DNA of 34,511 bases from Roseovarius sp. (GCA_021767845.1 JAASSQ010000003.1:1-34511); one strand, 5' to 3'; positions 8,654 through 17,367 are shown, counted from the stretch's first letter. Numbers and translations: made by a program. The notes: generated by a model from the sequence alone, not told the origin.

Positions 8654-9820
8654 TTAATCTGCGGTCTCCTCTGGAAACGCACCCGCATAGAAGAATGCTC
8701 CATCGGCAAGAACTTCTTCAACTGTCGTCAGGGTAACCGTCTTTTGGTTTTTGGTAAAAGCATAAACCATTGAAAGATCACAAAGTTGGTTCACCAAGCG
8801 GGGGACTCCGCCGGTTTTTTCATGAATCCTGTTGCACGCGACCTCGGCGAACAGGTTGCGGGTCGCCCCGGCAACGCGCAACCGGTGCGCAATGTAGTCG
8901 CCCACCATTTGCCGATCCATGGCATCAAGGTGAAAGCTGGCGGCGATACGCTGCGCGAATTGCCGAAGCTCTGGGCGGTAGATCGTTTCGCGCAATTCCG
9001 GCTGCCCGACCAGCACGAGCTGCAGAAGTTCATCCTTGTTAGAATTGATGTTGGTGAACATCCGCAGTTCTTCGAGGGTTTCAATGCTCAGATTCTGGGC
9101 CTCGTCGAAGATGAGTATCACCCGGTTCCCGGCAGCGTATTCGGAAATCAGGTATTTCTGGAACGTCTCGAACAGGTCCACGTAGGTTGCGTCGCGATCG
9201 GCTGTCTGGTCAAGCGCCATGAGCACCCATCGCAGCAACTCCCCGCGCGACCCGTGAGCGTTCGAGATCAACCCGATTCTCACATCCTCACCGATGCCCT
9301 TGAGGAACTTGTGCAGCAACGTGGTCTTGCCCGCACCGACCTCGCCAGTGATCAGGGTGATCGGCGCGCCGGTGAGAGTGCCGTATTCCAGCATGGCAAA
9401 CGCGCGCTTGTGGGCGGGAGACCAGAACAGAAAATCGGGGTCCGGCACGAGGGTAAAGGGGCGCGATGTCAGTCCGAAATGCTGTGTATATATATCAAGC
9501 GCGCCGCTCATGGATTTGATGTAACTCGATTCTCGCGCCTCATCCAATGTTTTGGGTGCACTATTCGTCTGTTTTCCCCTCGCGGCCAAGGCCGTGGCGT
9601 TCGGCGGCGGCTGGGTTCCGCCCCCTTGTGCCTCGGCGGGCCCTGGGCGAACGCTGCGAAAAATCGGGGCAGCATCTACCATCTTCGACTGCCGAGACTT
9701 GCGCAGACCCAATACGCCATGGCGCAAGGCCAAGCTGCGGGCACTGGTCGTTGCCGGCAAGGGCTCATGCGCCCGGTTCGCAGGATCGCGATCTGGAGAG
9801 AAAATATTATCCCGATACAT
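8654..9820 (-). CDS. AAA ATPase, ExeA-like, of the type associated with PEP-CTERM/XrtA EPS loci
   Basis: 'YTQHFGLTSRPFTLVPDPDFLFWSPAHKRAFAMLEYGTLTGAPITLITGEVGAGKTTLLHKFL', 'VILIFDEAQNLSIETLEELRMFTNINSNKDELLQLVLVGQPELRE'. ATG 9820 (MYRDNIF) or 9511 (MSGALDIY); ORF remains open to 9982. Confidence 0.85.
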   Translation of the reverse strand: MYRDNIFSPDRDPANRAHEPLPATTSARSLALRHGVLGLRKSRQSKMVDAAPIFRSVRPGPAEAQGGGTQPPPNATALAARGKQTNSAPKTLDEARESSYIKSMSGALDIYTQHFGLTSRPFTLVPDPDFLFWSPAHKRAFAMLEYGTLTGAPITLITGEVGAGKTTLLHKFLKGIGEDVRIGLISNAHGSRGELLRWVLMALDQTADRDATYVDLFETFQKYLISEYAAGNRVILIFDEAQNLSIETLEELRMFTNINSNKDELLQLVLVGQPELRETIYRPELRQFAQRIAASFHLDAMDRQMVGDYIAHRLRVAGATRNLFAEVACNRIHEKTGGVPRLVNQLCDLSMVYAFTKNQKTVTLTTVEEVLADGAFFYAGAFPEETAD

Positions 9821-10116
9821 CTGACCCTCTTGAAAAGCATTCACGATTGAACGGTTGAGACAGTGTATGAGCCTCGGGGTATTGCCGTGCGAGGCTACGA
9901 CGCTGGCATAAAAGTATAACTGAATTGAATGCTTTGGCGATATGGCGACAGGACTGCGGTGATTTCGTGTCATTGCCCGCATGCAAGGGGCAGATGCAAT
10001 GATTCGGGCTGTTTCCGAGTGGCACCAAATCCGCGCGGCTCACAATCCTGCCTTATTTCGGACAAAATCCACCCGAATGCTGAAATTTGTTTCGAGATTT
10101 GCACGCGGAAACTCGC

Positions 10117-10150
10117 TTAGGTTGTTTGATTGACTTTATAAACAACCTAA
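10117..10150. promoter_or_regulatory. 11-bp perfect inverted repeat in AT-rich leader
   Basis: TTAGGTTGTTT (10117-10127) - 12 nt - AAACAACCTAA (10140-10150). Confidence 0.45.
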
Positions 10151-10200
10151 ATTTGCATTTTGAATCTAGTCTTTGCTTATGCGATGGCTGGGTGTTAATC

Positions 10201-10229
10201 TATCTTAAGATAATTGAAGATTTCTTAAG
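10201..10229. promoter_or_regulatory. Palindrome TATCTTAAGATA plus second CTTAAG 20 bp downstream
   Basis: TATCTTAAGATA at 10201-10212; CTTAAG at 10204-10209 and 10224-10229. Confidence 0.35.
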
Positions 10230-10238
10230 TGAAGGGCA

Positions 10239-10317
10239 AACGGCTCCAAGCCGTTGCTTAAAAACAATAAATCAGAGCAGTAAAATAATTGATCCGCTGG
10301 CTTCTTTTTCAAGCCAG
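10239..10317 (+). promoter_or_regulatory. Two further hairpins in the leader of the sugar transferase gene
   Basis: AACGGCT-CCA-AGCCGTT (10239-10255) and CTGGCTT-ctttttc-AAGCCAG (10297-10317). Confidence 0.4.
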
Positions 10318-10384
10318 ACAGTTGGATTTCGAGAGTGGTGTTGATCGCCTTTTTTGTGTGAGGATTTTTGAGGATTGGCTATTT

Positions 10385-11086
10385 ATGACTGTTCAAGACA
10401 AAGATATCAGACCGAATTTCGAGATCATTGCCGCCCAGCCCCGCCTAACCGAGCCGCAGCAGAAGCAGCAACGCGATCGCGATCTCTATGCGCGCGTCTT
10501 CAAGCGTGTGCTGGATGTGGTCTTGGTGCTTCTGGCCTCGCCGATCGTTGTGCCGTTCGTCGCTCTTGTCGCGTTTCTGGTGGCTCTGGACGGGCATAAT
10601 CCATTTTACAGTCAGAAGCGCGTTGGAAGGAATGGTCGGGAATTCCGCATGTGGAAGCTGCGCAGCATGGTTCACGACGCCGATGCGCAACTGCACCGAC
10701 ACCTGGAATACGATTCAGCCGCCCGCGCAGAATGGCGCGACAAGCAAAAGCTGACCAACGATCCGCGAATTACCACGATTGGCCGTGTCCTGCGCAAAAG
10801 CTCGATGGATGAGCTGCCGCAGCTTTGGAACGTGTTCATCGGGGAAATGAGCCTCGTCGGCCCGCGCCCGATGATGCCCGAACAGCGCGATCTGTATCCC
10901 GGCGTCGCGTATTTCGAGATGCGGCCCGGAATTACCGGCTACTGGCAGATTCTCGACCGCAACGAGACGCCTTTTGCCGCCCGCGCGTCATTCGATGTTC
11001 GGTATCACGCCGACATCAGCCTGGCCACGGATCTGCGGGTTCTGATGAAAACAGTTGCTGTCGTCCTGCGTGGCACTGGATGTTGA
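10385..11086 (+). CDS. Undecaprenyl-phosphate sugar-1-phosphate transferase (ExoY/WbaP-like initiating transferase)
   Basis: 'RVFKRVLDVVLVLLASPIVVPFVALVAFLVALDGHNPFYSQKRVGRNGREFRMWKLRSMV...LRKSSMDELPQLWNVFIGEMSLVGPRPMMPEQRDLYPG...RPGITGYWQI' is diagnostic of the bacterial sugar transferase family. ATG at 10385. Confidence 0.95.
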   Translation: MTVQDKDIRPNFEIIAAQPRLTEPQQKQQRDRDLYARVFKRVLDVVLVLLASPIVVPFVALVAFLVALDGHNPFYSQKRVGRNGREFRMWKLRSMVHDADAQLHRHLEYDSAARAEWRDKQKLTNDPRITTIGRVLRKSSMDELPQLWNVFIGEMSLVGPRPMMPEQRDLYPGVAYFEMRPGITGYWQILDRNETPFAARASFDVRYHADISLATDLRVLMKTVAVVLRGTGC

Positions 11087-11111
11087 AACACGGCCTCGTG
11101 TGTTCATGATG

Positions 11112-11148
11112 CAAGGGCCATCCAGGGCAGTGACCTTGGGTGGCCTTG
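11112..11148 (+). terminator. Long bulged hairpin with following T-rich stretch between sugar transferase and TPR lipoprotein (terminator or attenuator candidate)
   Basis: CAAGGgCCATCCAGG - gcagtga - CCTtGGGTGGCCTTG: about 14 pairs including one G-U, two single-nt bulges, followed by TTTCCTTTT. Confidence 0.4.
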
Positions 11149-11235
11149 TTTCCTTTTGGCCGAAATCGGGCCTCGCTGTAATGTGTTGGTCAACAAGTGC
11201 CCGAAATCCGATTGATTCAAGTCTTGGAAAACTCA

Positions 11236-13680
11236 ATGCGCCGACGTTCTGTTGCCCTGCCTGCCCTTGTCCTGAGTGCGATGGTCGCCCTTGCCGCATG
11301 TGAAAGCTCGGAAGAGCGGGCCCAGCGCCATTTCGAAACCGCCATGCAATTGCTGGCCGACGGCGATGCCGAACGCGCCTATGTCGAATTCCGAAACGTG
11401 TTCAAGCTGAACCCGCGCCACAAGGAAGCGCGCATGGAGTACGCCCTTGCGCGGCTCGAGGCGGGCGACAAATCCGAAGCTTACGGGCAGCTTTTGCGCC
11501 TGGTCGAGCAACACCCGGACGCCATCGAGGCCCGTATCATGCTGGCCGAGCTGGCAATTCAGAACCGCAAGTGGGAAGAAGCGAACCGCCATGGCGAGAA
11601 GGCGGTTGAGCTGGCGCCGCAGGATCCGCGCGTGACGGTGATCAAGACCGCGCTGCACTATGTCGAGGCGACCAAGGCAAGCGACACCGCCGCGCGAGCC
11701 GAACAGGCTGAGATCGCCCGCGCGGAAATGACCACCGCGCCGGACAATTTCATCGCCCGAAGCATCGTGATTGATTACCTCGCCGCGACTGGGAATGTCG
11801 AAGAGGCCCTGCCGCTGATCGACGAAGGGCTGGCGCAGCGACCCGAGGACTCCAACCTGCATCGGATCAAGCTGCAGGCGCAACTTCAGGCCGGCAAGAC
11901 CGATCTGGTGGGCGACACGCTGCGCACGATGGTCGAAACATTCCCCGATGACGAAGACGCCCGGCGCATGTTGATCACCTGGTATATCCAGCAAGGTGAC
12001 ATGGAGGGTGCCGAACGGTTCTTGCGGGAACTGGCCGCGCGTCCCGATGCAGATGCCGGCGCGCATGTCGCCGTCGTGCAGTTCCTGCGCCGCGCCGAAG
12101 GCGAAGACGCTGCGCGAGAAGAACTGCAGCGTCTGATCGAGACGCAGGAATCACCCGCGGTTTACATCTCGATCCTGGCGTCGATGGATTTCGAGGCCGG
12201 CGACAAGGATGGGGCGATCGCCGCGCTGGAAAACCTGGTGGACGGAATTGAAACTCCGACCGTTGAGACGAATAATGCGAAATTCCTCCTGTCCCAGATG
12301 CTGGGGGCGACCGGGAATCACGTGGGTGCGAGGGCGCGGATCGAACAGATCCTGGCCGACGACAACTCCCATGTTCAGGCGCTCAAAGCACGGGCAAGTC
12401 TGCTGATCGAGGACGACAAGCCAGGCGAGGCGATCATCGATCTGCGAACGGCCCTGTCGCAGGACCCAGAGGATGCAGAAATCATGACCTTGATGGCGCG
12501 TGCTCATGAACGGGCCGGGGACCGCGCCCTGGCCGGAGAGCGGTATGCGCTGGCGGTCGAACTGTCAGACCGCGCACCGGCGGAATCGCAACGTTATGCC
12601 CGCTATCTCGTGGTCGAAGACCGACTGGATGCCGCCATCGCAGTGCTGACCGAGGCGTTGAACGAAACCCCCGAGAACGTGAGCCTCATAAAGATGGCCG
12701 CCGGATTGCACCTGCGCAACCGCGACTGGAACGAGGTTCAGCGCGCCATCTGGAAGCTGCGGAAGGTTGGCACCGAGGATGCGGTTGCGGCCGCCAATGC
12801 GCTGGAAGCGGAAATGCTGCTCTTGCAGGATCGGCTGGACGAATCCGTCGCGTTTCTTGAAAATCTGTCCAGCGGATCGGGCGACATTGGCGCGGTATCC
12901 GCCCTGGTGCAGGCGCAGTTGCGCGCGGGAAACATTGAGGCGGCCCGGGACATTATCGATGAGCGTCTCGAAGCCGCTCCAGATGATCCGGCACTGCGGT
13001 TCTTGCGCGCGGGCCTGCACGTCGTCGCAGGAGAACGGGCCGAAGCGGAAACCATTTACCGCGCACTTCTTGAAAACCACCCCGGCAGCGACGCCGTGAT
13101 CCGGGCGCTTTACAGTGTCTTGCAAGCCGAAGACCGGCTCGACGATGCCCGCGCGATGCTGGAGAGCCAGCGAGCCCTCGCGCCCCAGGCGATGAATGTG
13201 CGGCTTTTGATGGCGGAACTTATGGAACGCGGCCGTGATTTCGATGGCGCGATCGAGATCTACGAGGAGCTGTATGACGAGAACAGCAACAACCTTATCG
13301 TCGCGAACAATCTGGCCAGCCTTATGGCTTCCCATCGAACGGACGACGAGAGCTTGGACCGGGCCTACTCCATTGCCCGGCGGTTGCGCGGCAGTGACAT
13401 CCCGCAGTTGCAGGATACCTATGGCTGGATCGCGTTTCGCCGAGGCGATTTGAACGAGGCGTTGGCGCACCTGGAGCCCGCTGCCAAGGGGTTGCCCGAT
13501 GATCCGCTGGTGCAATACCATTTGGCGCGCACCTACGTTGAGCTTGACCGGATCAATGACGCCCGCGTGCAATTGGAGAAAGCAATCGAGCTGTCCGGGG
13601 ACGCGCCCCTGCCGCAAATTGAACAGGCACGCGAGATGCTGGACTCTCTGCCTGATCCTGTAAACGCCTCGACCGAATGA
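11236..13680 (+). CDS. TPR-repeat lipoprotein, PrsT-like (PEP-CTERM EPS system)
   Basis: About 814 aa; lipobox in MRRRSVALPALVLSAMVALAACESSEERAQRHFETAMQLL; many TPR-like repeats to the C-terminus. Confidence 0.85.
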   Translation: MRRRSVALPALVLSAMVALAACESSEERAQRHFETAMQLLADGDAERAYVEFRNVFKLNPRHKEARMEYALARLEAGDKSEAYGQLLRLVEQHPDAIEARIMLAELAIQNRKWEEANRHGEKAVELAPQDPRVTVIKTALHYVEATKASDTAARAEQAEIARAEMTTAPDNFIARSIVIDYLAATGNVEEALPLIDEGLAQRPEDSNLHRIKLQAQLQAGKTDLVGDTLRTMVETFPDDEDARRMLITWYIQQGDMEGAERFLRELAARPDADAGAHVAVVQFLRRAEGEDAAREELQRLIETQESPAVYISILASMDFEAGDKDGAIAALENLVDGIETPTVETNNAKFLLSQMLGATGNHVGARARIEQILADDNSHVQALKARASLLIEDDKPGEAIIDLRTALSQDPEDAEIMTLMARAHERAGDRALAGERYALAVELSDRAPAESQRYARYLVVEDRLDAAIAVLTEALNETPENVSLIKMAAGLHLRNRDWNEVQRAIWKLRKVGTEDAVAAANALEAEMLLLQDRLDESVAFLENLSSGSGDIGAVSALVQAQLRAGNIEAARDIIDERLEAAPDDPALRFLRAGLHVVAGERAEAETIYRALLENHPGSDAVIRALYSVLQAEDRLDDARAMLESQRALAPQAMNVRLLMAELMERGRDFDGAIEIYEELYDENSNNLIVANNLASLMASHRTDDESLDRAYSIARRLRGSDIPQLQDTYGWIAFRRGDLNEALAHLEPAAKGLPDDPLVQYHLARTYVELDRINDARVQLEKAIELSGDAPLPQIEQAREMLDSLPDPVNASTE

Positions 13681-13744
13681 TCCCGGTAAAAGAGGGTCCG
13701 ATAAGCAGGGACGTGACTTGTCATTCAGATCACATCGATGGACC

Positions 13745-13773
13745 AAAAATTAAGGGGCCCGAAGGCCCCTTAA
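13745..13773 (-). terminator. Rho-independent terminator of the VPLPA-tailed protein gene
   Basis: Perfect 10-bp stem TTAAGGGGCC (13750-13759) - CGAA - GGCCCCTTAA (13764-13773). Read on the minus strand the loop is TTCG and the stem is followed by TTTTT. Confidence 0.85.
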
Positions 13774-13802
13774 CCGTGTCGCATCGCGGTTGACCGTTCG
13801 CG

Positions 13803-14480
13803 TCAGGCCGCTTTCTTCTTGCGGCGCACAGCGGCCAAGCCACCAAGCGCCGTCAGCAGAAGCAGACCACCGGCCGGAAGCGGAATAACCGAGATCCGCA
13901 CGACCATGTCATCAAAGTCACTGTCGCCGCGGCCGTCACCGAAGAAGGCGAGCGCGTTCTTCGAATCTTCCAGGTAGAAACCCATGCTCAGCGGCACCGA
14001 GGTGCCCGAGGGCGCCCCACCGGTATTGTTGGTGATCGAGCCCAGGCTGACCGCCGGGTTGTTCGTCTTGAACGTCTCGAACGTCAGGTCCACCCACGAG
14101 GCCAGGTCGAAGCTCTGGATGCTGGCGCCGGCTGCGCCGGTGTTGCTCAGAGAGCCCCCTGCGAAGTTCATCGCAGCGTTCTTGGCCCCGGCCTCTTTCC
14201 CGAGGAACGTGATACGAACCGGCGCATCATTGTTAAGCATTAGACCATTGGACCCGTCGAACGCTTCGAAGCTCGAACCGCCAAACGCGAGAATGTCATC
14301 GCCCGCCCCAACGGTCGGAGCACCTGATACCAGCGCGGTGTAATCGGGATTGTGCTTGTTGGACCCAGATCCCGACAGTGTTTCCGTGGTTCCCCCAACA
14401 ATTGATAATGACGCAGCGGTGGCGGCCGACGCGATAAACGCCGACGAAATGGCAGCGCCAACTGCTAATTTAAAGTTCAT
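13803..14480 (-). CDS. Secreted protein with VPLPA/PEP-CTERM-type sorting tail
   Basis: Signal peptide MNFKLAVGAAISSAFIASAATAA; C-terminus 'GDGRGDSDFDDMVVRISVIPLPAGGLLLLTALGGLAAVRRKKKAA' = PLPAG motif, TM helix, basic cluster. AAGGAG upstream of ATG at 14480. Confidence 0.88.
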   Translation of the reverse strand: MNFKLAVGAAISSAFIASAATAASLSIVGGTTETLSGSGSNKHNPDYTALVSGAPTVGAGDDILAFGGSSFEAFDGSNGLMLNNDAPVRITFLGKEAGAKNAAMNFAGGSLSNTGAAGASIQSFDLASWVDLTFETFKTNNPAVSLGSITNNTGGAPSGTSVPLSMGFYLEDSKNALAFFGDGRGDSDFDDMVVRISVIPLPAGGLLLLTALGGLAAVRRKKKAA

Positions 14481-14784
14481 GTCAAAACTCCTTTTATCGT
14501 GAAACCGGCCCAGGCGTTTACGAAAATGATCGGGCATAAAAATTCGGCCTCAAGTGGTAACAGGATACTCTAAAGGGCCGTTTAAAAAAAGCCTTCAATG
14601 CTCTGCAAAGCCTTATCCGACACGATTGACGCGGGTGCGAGGGTAATTCATACGGGTGAAGGCCACCAAAAGGCATGCGAGCGGTGGAATTGATTACCTA
14701 TCGTGAACAATTCGGTCATTCTTGCAGCATTGTTGCGAGGGACCACTTTTGACGAAGGGATTACCGAATCGCTTGGGCCACCCC

Positions 14785-15006
14785 TCACATGGAGCCATCG
14801 GTGGAACGTTTCTGGTATCTGTCACGGCTTTCCCCGCGTTGATCCATCGTGGCACAGACAAGGGCACGCAAGAAAGCCAAGCCAAGCACGCAAAACCCTG
14901 TGGCGACGTAAACCCCGAACGCCCCCCAAATCGACGCACCAAGAAAGAGGGATGAAAGGCTTGCCGCGGCCCCAGCGATCAACGCGGTAAGAACAAAAGC
15001 GATCAT
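14785..15006 (-). CDS. Small membrane protein (73 aa)
   Basis: MIAFVLTALIAGAAASLSSLFLGASIWGAFGVYVATGFCVLGLAFLRALVCATMDQR...; two predicted hydrophobic helices with a polar tail. Confidence 0.45.
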   Translation of the reverse strand: MIAFVLTALIAGAAASLSSLFLGASIWGAFGVYVATGFCVLGLAFLRALVCATMDQRGESRDRYQKRSTDGSM

Positions 15007-15123
15007 TGCACTATCTCGGCTCGGACGTCATGGATCAAAAACGCTTCCTATACATGAATATCCGTAGCACGAAAGCGGGTCAAAGTGGGTAAAGTGAATA
15101 AAAATAATGACATTTTCGTGTCC

Positions 15124-15196
15124 AACCTGTGGCCCGGCCACCTTTCGCCCTGACCGCGCCGAAATCTTGCCACAATCGCATGACCGCCCACAGGTT
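15124..15196. promoter_or_regulatory. 9-bp inverted repeat pair upstream of the Wza-type gene
   Basis: AACCTGTGG (15124-15132) and CCACAGGTT (15188-15196), centres 64 bp apart. Confidence 0.25.
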
Positions 15197-15335
15197 TGTT
15201 GTAATGCTGGCACTTCGCGGCGCGTACTTCGGTGTTCGGGCCCGAAAACCCAGAAAAACCTTTCGAAACGAAAATTTGCGGCGTATTTTTAATGTCGGAA
15301 GATTTGTCATCCCATAGATCGAAAGAGAGCCCGGC

Positions 15336-15950
15336 ATGACACGTATATTCGCTTTTTTCGCCGTTTTTCTCAGTGTTTCATTCATGTCCCTGCCTGCGAG
15401 TGCGCAGGACAACTATCGGATCAAGGCCGGTGACGTGGTGCGCGTCGAAGTGCTGGAGGATTCCAGCCTCAATCGTGACGCGCTGGTGTTGCCCGACGGG
15501 CGCATTTCCCTGCCAATGGCCGGTTCGGTTTCGGCCAGCGGACGCACCGTGGAACAGCTTCGCAATTCGATCCGATCGCAACTGGCACCCAACTTCGCAT
15601 CTGATCCAACCGTGCATGTCGCACTGAGCCGTCTGGCCCCGCCCGCCCCTGCGAGCGCCGCCTCGGCCCCGGCGACCGACACGATCTACATTCTTGGCGA
15701 AGTGAACAATCCCGGCGCAGTCGAACTGGAGGAAGGGACAACCCTGCTTCAGGCGCTGGCCGCCGTCGGCGGGTTTTCCAAATTCGCGGCGACCAAGCGG
15801 ATCCAGCTGCGTCGCACCGATCGTTCGCGCGTGGAGCGGATCTACAACGTCAACTACCAGGACATTCTTCAAGGCAAAACAAGCATCGGGACAACCGTTC
15901 TTGCCTCGGGTGATGTGATCATCGTGCCGCAAAGGCGGCTTTTCGAATAG
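15336..15950 (+). CDS. Short polysaccharide export protein (Wza/OPX family)
   Basis: 204 aa; signal peptide ending PASAQ; 'DNYRIKAGDVVRVEVLEDSSLNRDALVLPDGRISLPMAGSVSASGRTVEQL' (export domain) and 'IYILGEVNNPGAVELEEGTTLLQALAAVGGFSKFA' (SLBB). Confidence 0.92.
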   Translation: MTRIFAFFAVFLSVSFMSLPASAQDNYRIKAGDVVRVEVLEDSSLNRDALVLPDGRISLPMAGSVSASGRTVEQLRNSIRSQLAPNFASDPTVHVALSRLAPPAPASAASAPATDTIYILGEVNNPGAVELEEGTTLLQALAAVGGFSKFAATKRIQLRRTDRSRVERIYNVNYQDILQGKTSIGTTVLASGDVIIVPQRRLFE

Positions 15951-15972
15951 TCGAAGCCATTTCGGGGGCGCA

Positions 15973-17367
15973 GTGGTGAAAAGCAGAAGACTGATACAGG
16001 CAACAGTCGCTGGCGGACTCGCGTGCGTCGTCCTTCCTGCTTTCGCGCAGGAGGGCAGCGGGCTTCGAATGATTTTCGGCCTACAGCAGGAATTTGAGGC
16101 CGGCGACAACCTCTCCCTCGAAATCCCCTCGGAAGGCTCGACCGCGCTGTCGACTACGACGCTCTCGTTCGATCTGTTGTCGGAGACGCGCACGCAATCC
16201 CTGTCATTCGGTTTGGCCGGCAGCCTGCGCGAGGGCGATATCCCGCGCGGCAGCGACATTTCCACCGGCTTTGTCGATCCCGTCGTCACGCTTGGCTATA
16301 GCCGTGAGGCCGCCAATGCGCGCTTGTCTTTCGACGGTCGTTATCGTGAAAGCGACGTATCCTTCCTCGATCCGCTGGCGTTGCTCGTGGATGACACGGG
16401 CGTTCTGGTTCTGCCCGAAGATTTCGAAACGCTCAACGCGACGGGCACGCGGCGCAGCTACAACGTTTCCACAAAACTGGAGACCGGCATAGACGGACCG
16501 TTCGGCCTTGTTTTCGACGCCAAGGCCAGCGGGATTTCGTATGGCGATGGCGCGTCGGCGACGCTGGATGACTCTCGGCGCTACGGATATGGTCTCGAGG
16601 CGCGGCTGCGGTTTTCGCCGGTCACTACGGGATTTGCCGGGTATGATCGCGATTATTACGAATCCGACGATGCGCAGGATTCGGAGAACGAGACAGACGC
16701 TTTCGAAATCGGTGTGAACCATGCTCTTTCGCGGCGGGCCTCGATCGAGGTGGCGATCGGCTACAGCGAAAGTTCGGAAACCGAAAACCTTGTCACCACA
16801 AAAAGCGACGGACTGACTGGCCGGGTTGTCTATGGTCTTGAGATGCCGAATGGGGCGCTTGACCTATCCTACGAGGCGACGCGAGATCAGGACGGCAAAC
16901 GCGAATTCGTGCGTTTTGACAGGTCTTTCGAGCAACCCCTAGGGGTATTCTCTTACAACATCGGCGCAACTCGCAAGGGCAGCGGCGACCCTGACCTCAT
17001 TGGTGGGCTGACCTGGCGTCGCGACCTGCCGGCCGGTCGCATCACCCTGGGCATGAAGCGCGGCGTCACCGTGAACGACAACGACGACGAGCGGATTTCG
17101 ACCACGGCGACCTTCGGCTACCTGTATCAGATCAATCAACTGTCCAGCCTAGGCTTCGACGCGTCCTACGGCCTGACGGAAAGCAGCGCATCCCGGAACG
17201 ACACGCAGCGAACCGACCTGACGACCAGCTACAACTACGCGCTGACACCGGATTGGTCATTGAGCACGGGGGTTTCCTACCGGGTTCGGGACGAAGACGC
17301 CGCTGGACGCTCGGACTCGACCTCGGTTTTCCTTCGGATCGGGCGCGAATTCACCATTTTCCGATGA
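15973..17367 (+). CDS. Predicted outer-membrane beta-barrel protein of EPS export
   Basis: 464 aa, GTG start; signal peptide (LACVVLPAFAQ); repeated alternating beta-strand pattern (e.g. 'TATFGYLYQINQLSSLGFDASYGLTESS', 'DLTTSYNYALTPDWSLSTGVSYRVRDED') and aromatic-rich C-terminal strand 'FLRIGREFTIFR'. Confidence 0.75.
   Translation: MVKSRRLIQATVAGGLACVVLPAFAQEGSGLRMIFGLQQEFEAGDNLSLEIPSEGSTALSTTTLSFDLLSETRTQSLSFGLAGSLREGDIPRGSDISTGFVDPVVTLGYSREAANARLSFDGRYRESDVSFLDPLALLVDDTGVLVLPEDFETLNATGTRRSYNVSTKLETGIDGPFGLVFDAKASGISYGDGASATLDDSRRYGYGLEARLRFSPVTTGFAGYDRDYYESDDAQDSENETDAFEIGVNHALSRRASIEVAIGYSESSETENLVTTKSDGLTGRVVYGLEMPNGALDLSYEATRDQDGKREFVRFDRSFEQPLGVFSYNIGATRKGSGDPDLIGGLTWRRDLPAGRITLGMKRGVTVNDNDDERISTTATFGYLYQINQLSSLGFDASYGLTESSASRNDTQRTDLTTSYNYALTPDWSLSTGVSYRVRDEDAAGRSDSTSVFLRIGREFTIFR

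Noticed and set aside
8974-8981. GGCGGTAG, the core of the ops/JUMPstart element
   Set aside because: Lies inside the ATPase coding sequence, on the opposite strand to it and without a JUMPstart context; an 8-mer match is expected by chance.
6208-9850. Long plus-strand ORFs (6208-7167, 8786-9850)
   Set aside because: Antisense shadows of the BY-kinase and ATPase genes.
10195-10208. TTAA-N6-TTAA resembling a CtrA site
   Set aside because: The CtrA consensus is TTAA-N7-TTAA; the spacing here is 6, so I do not call it.
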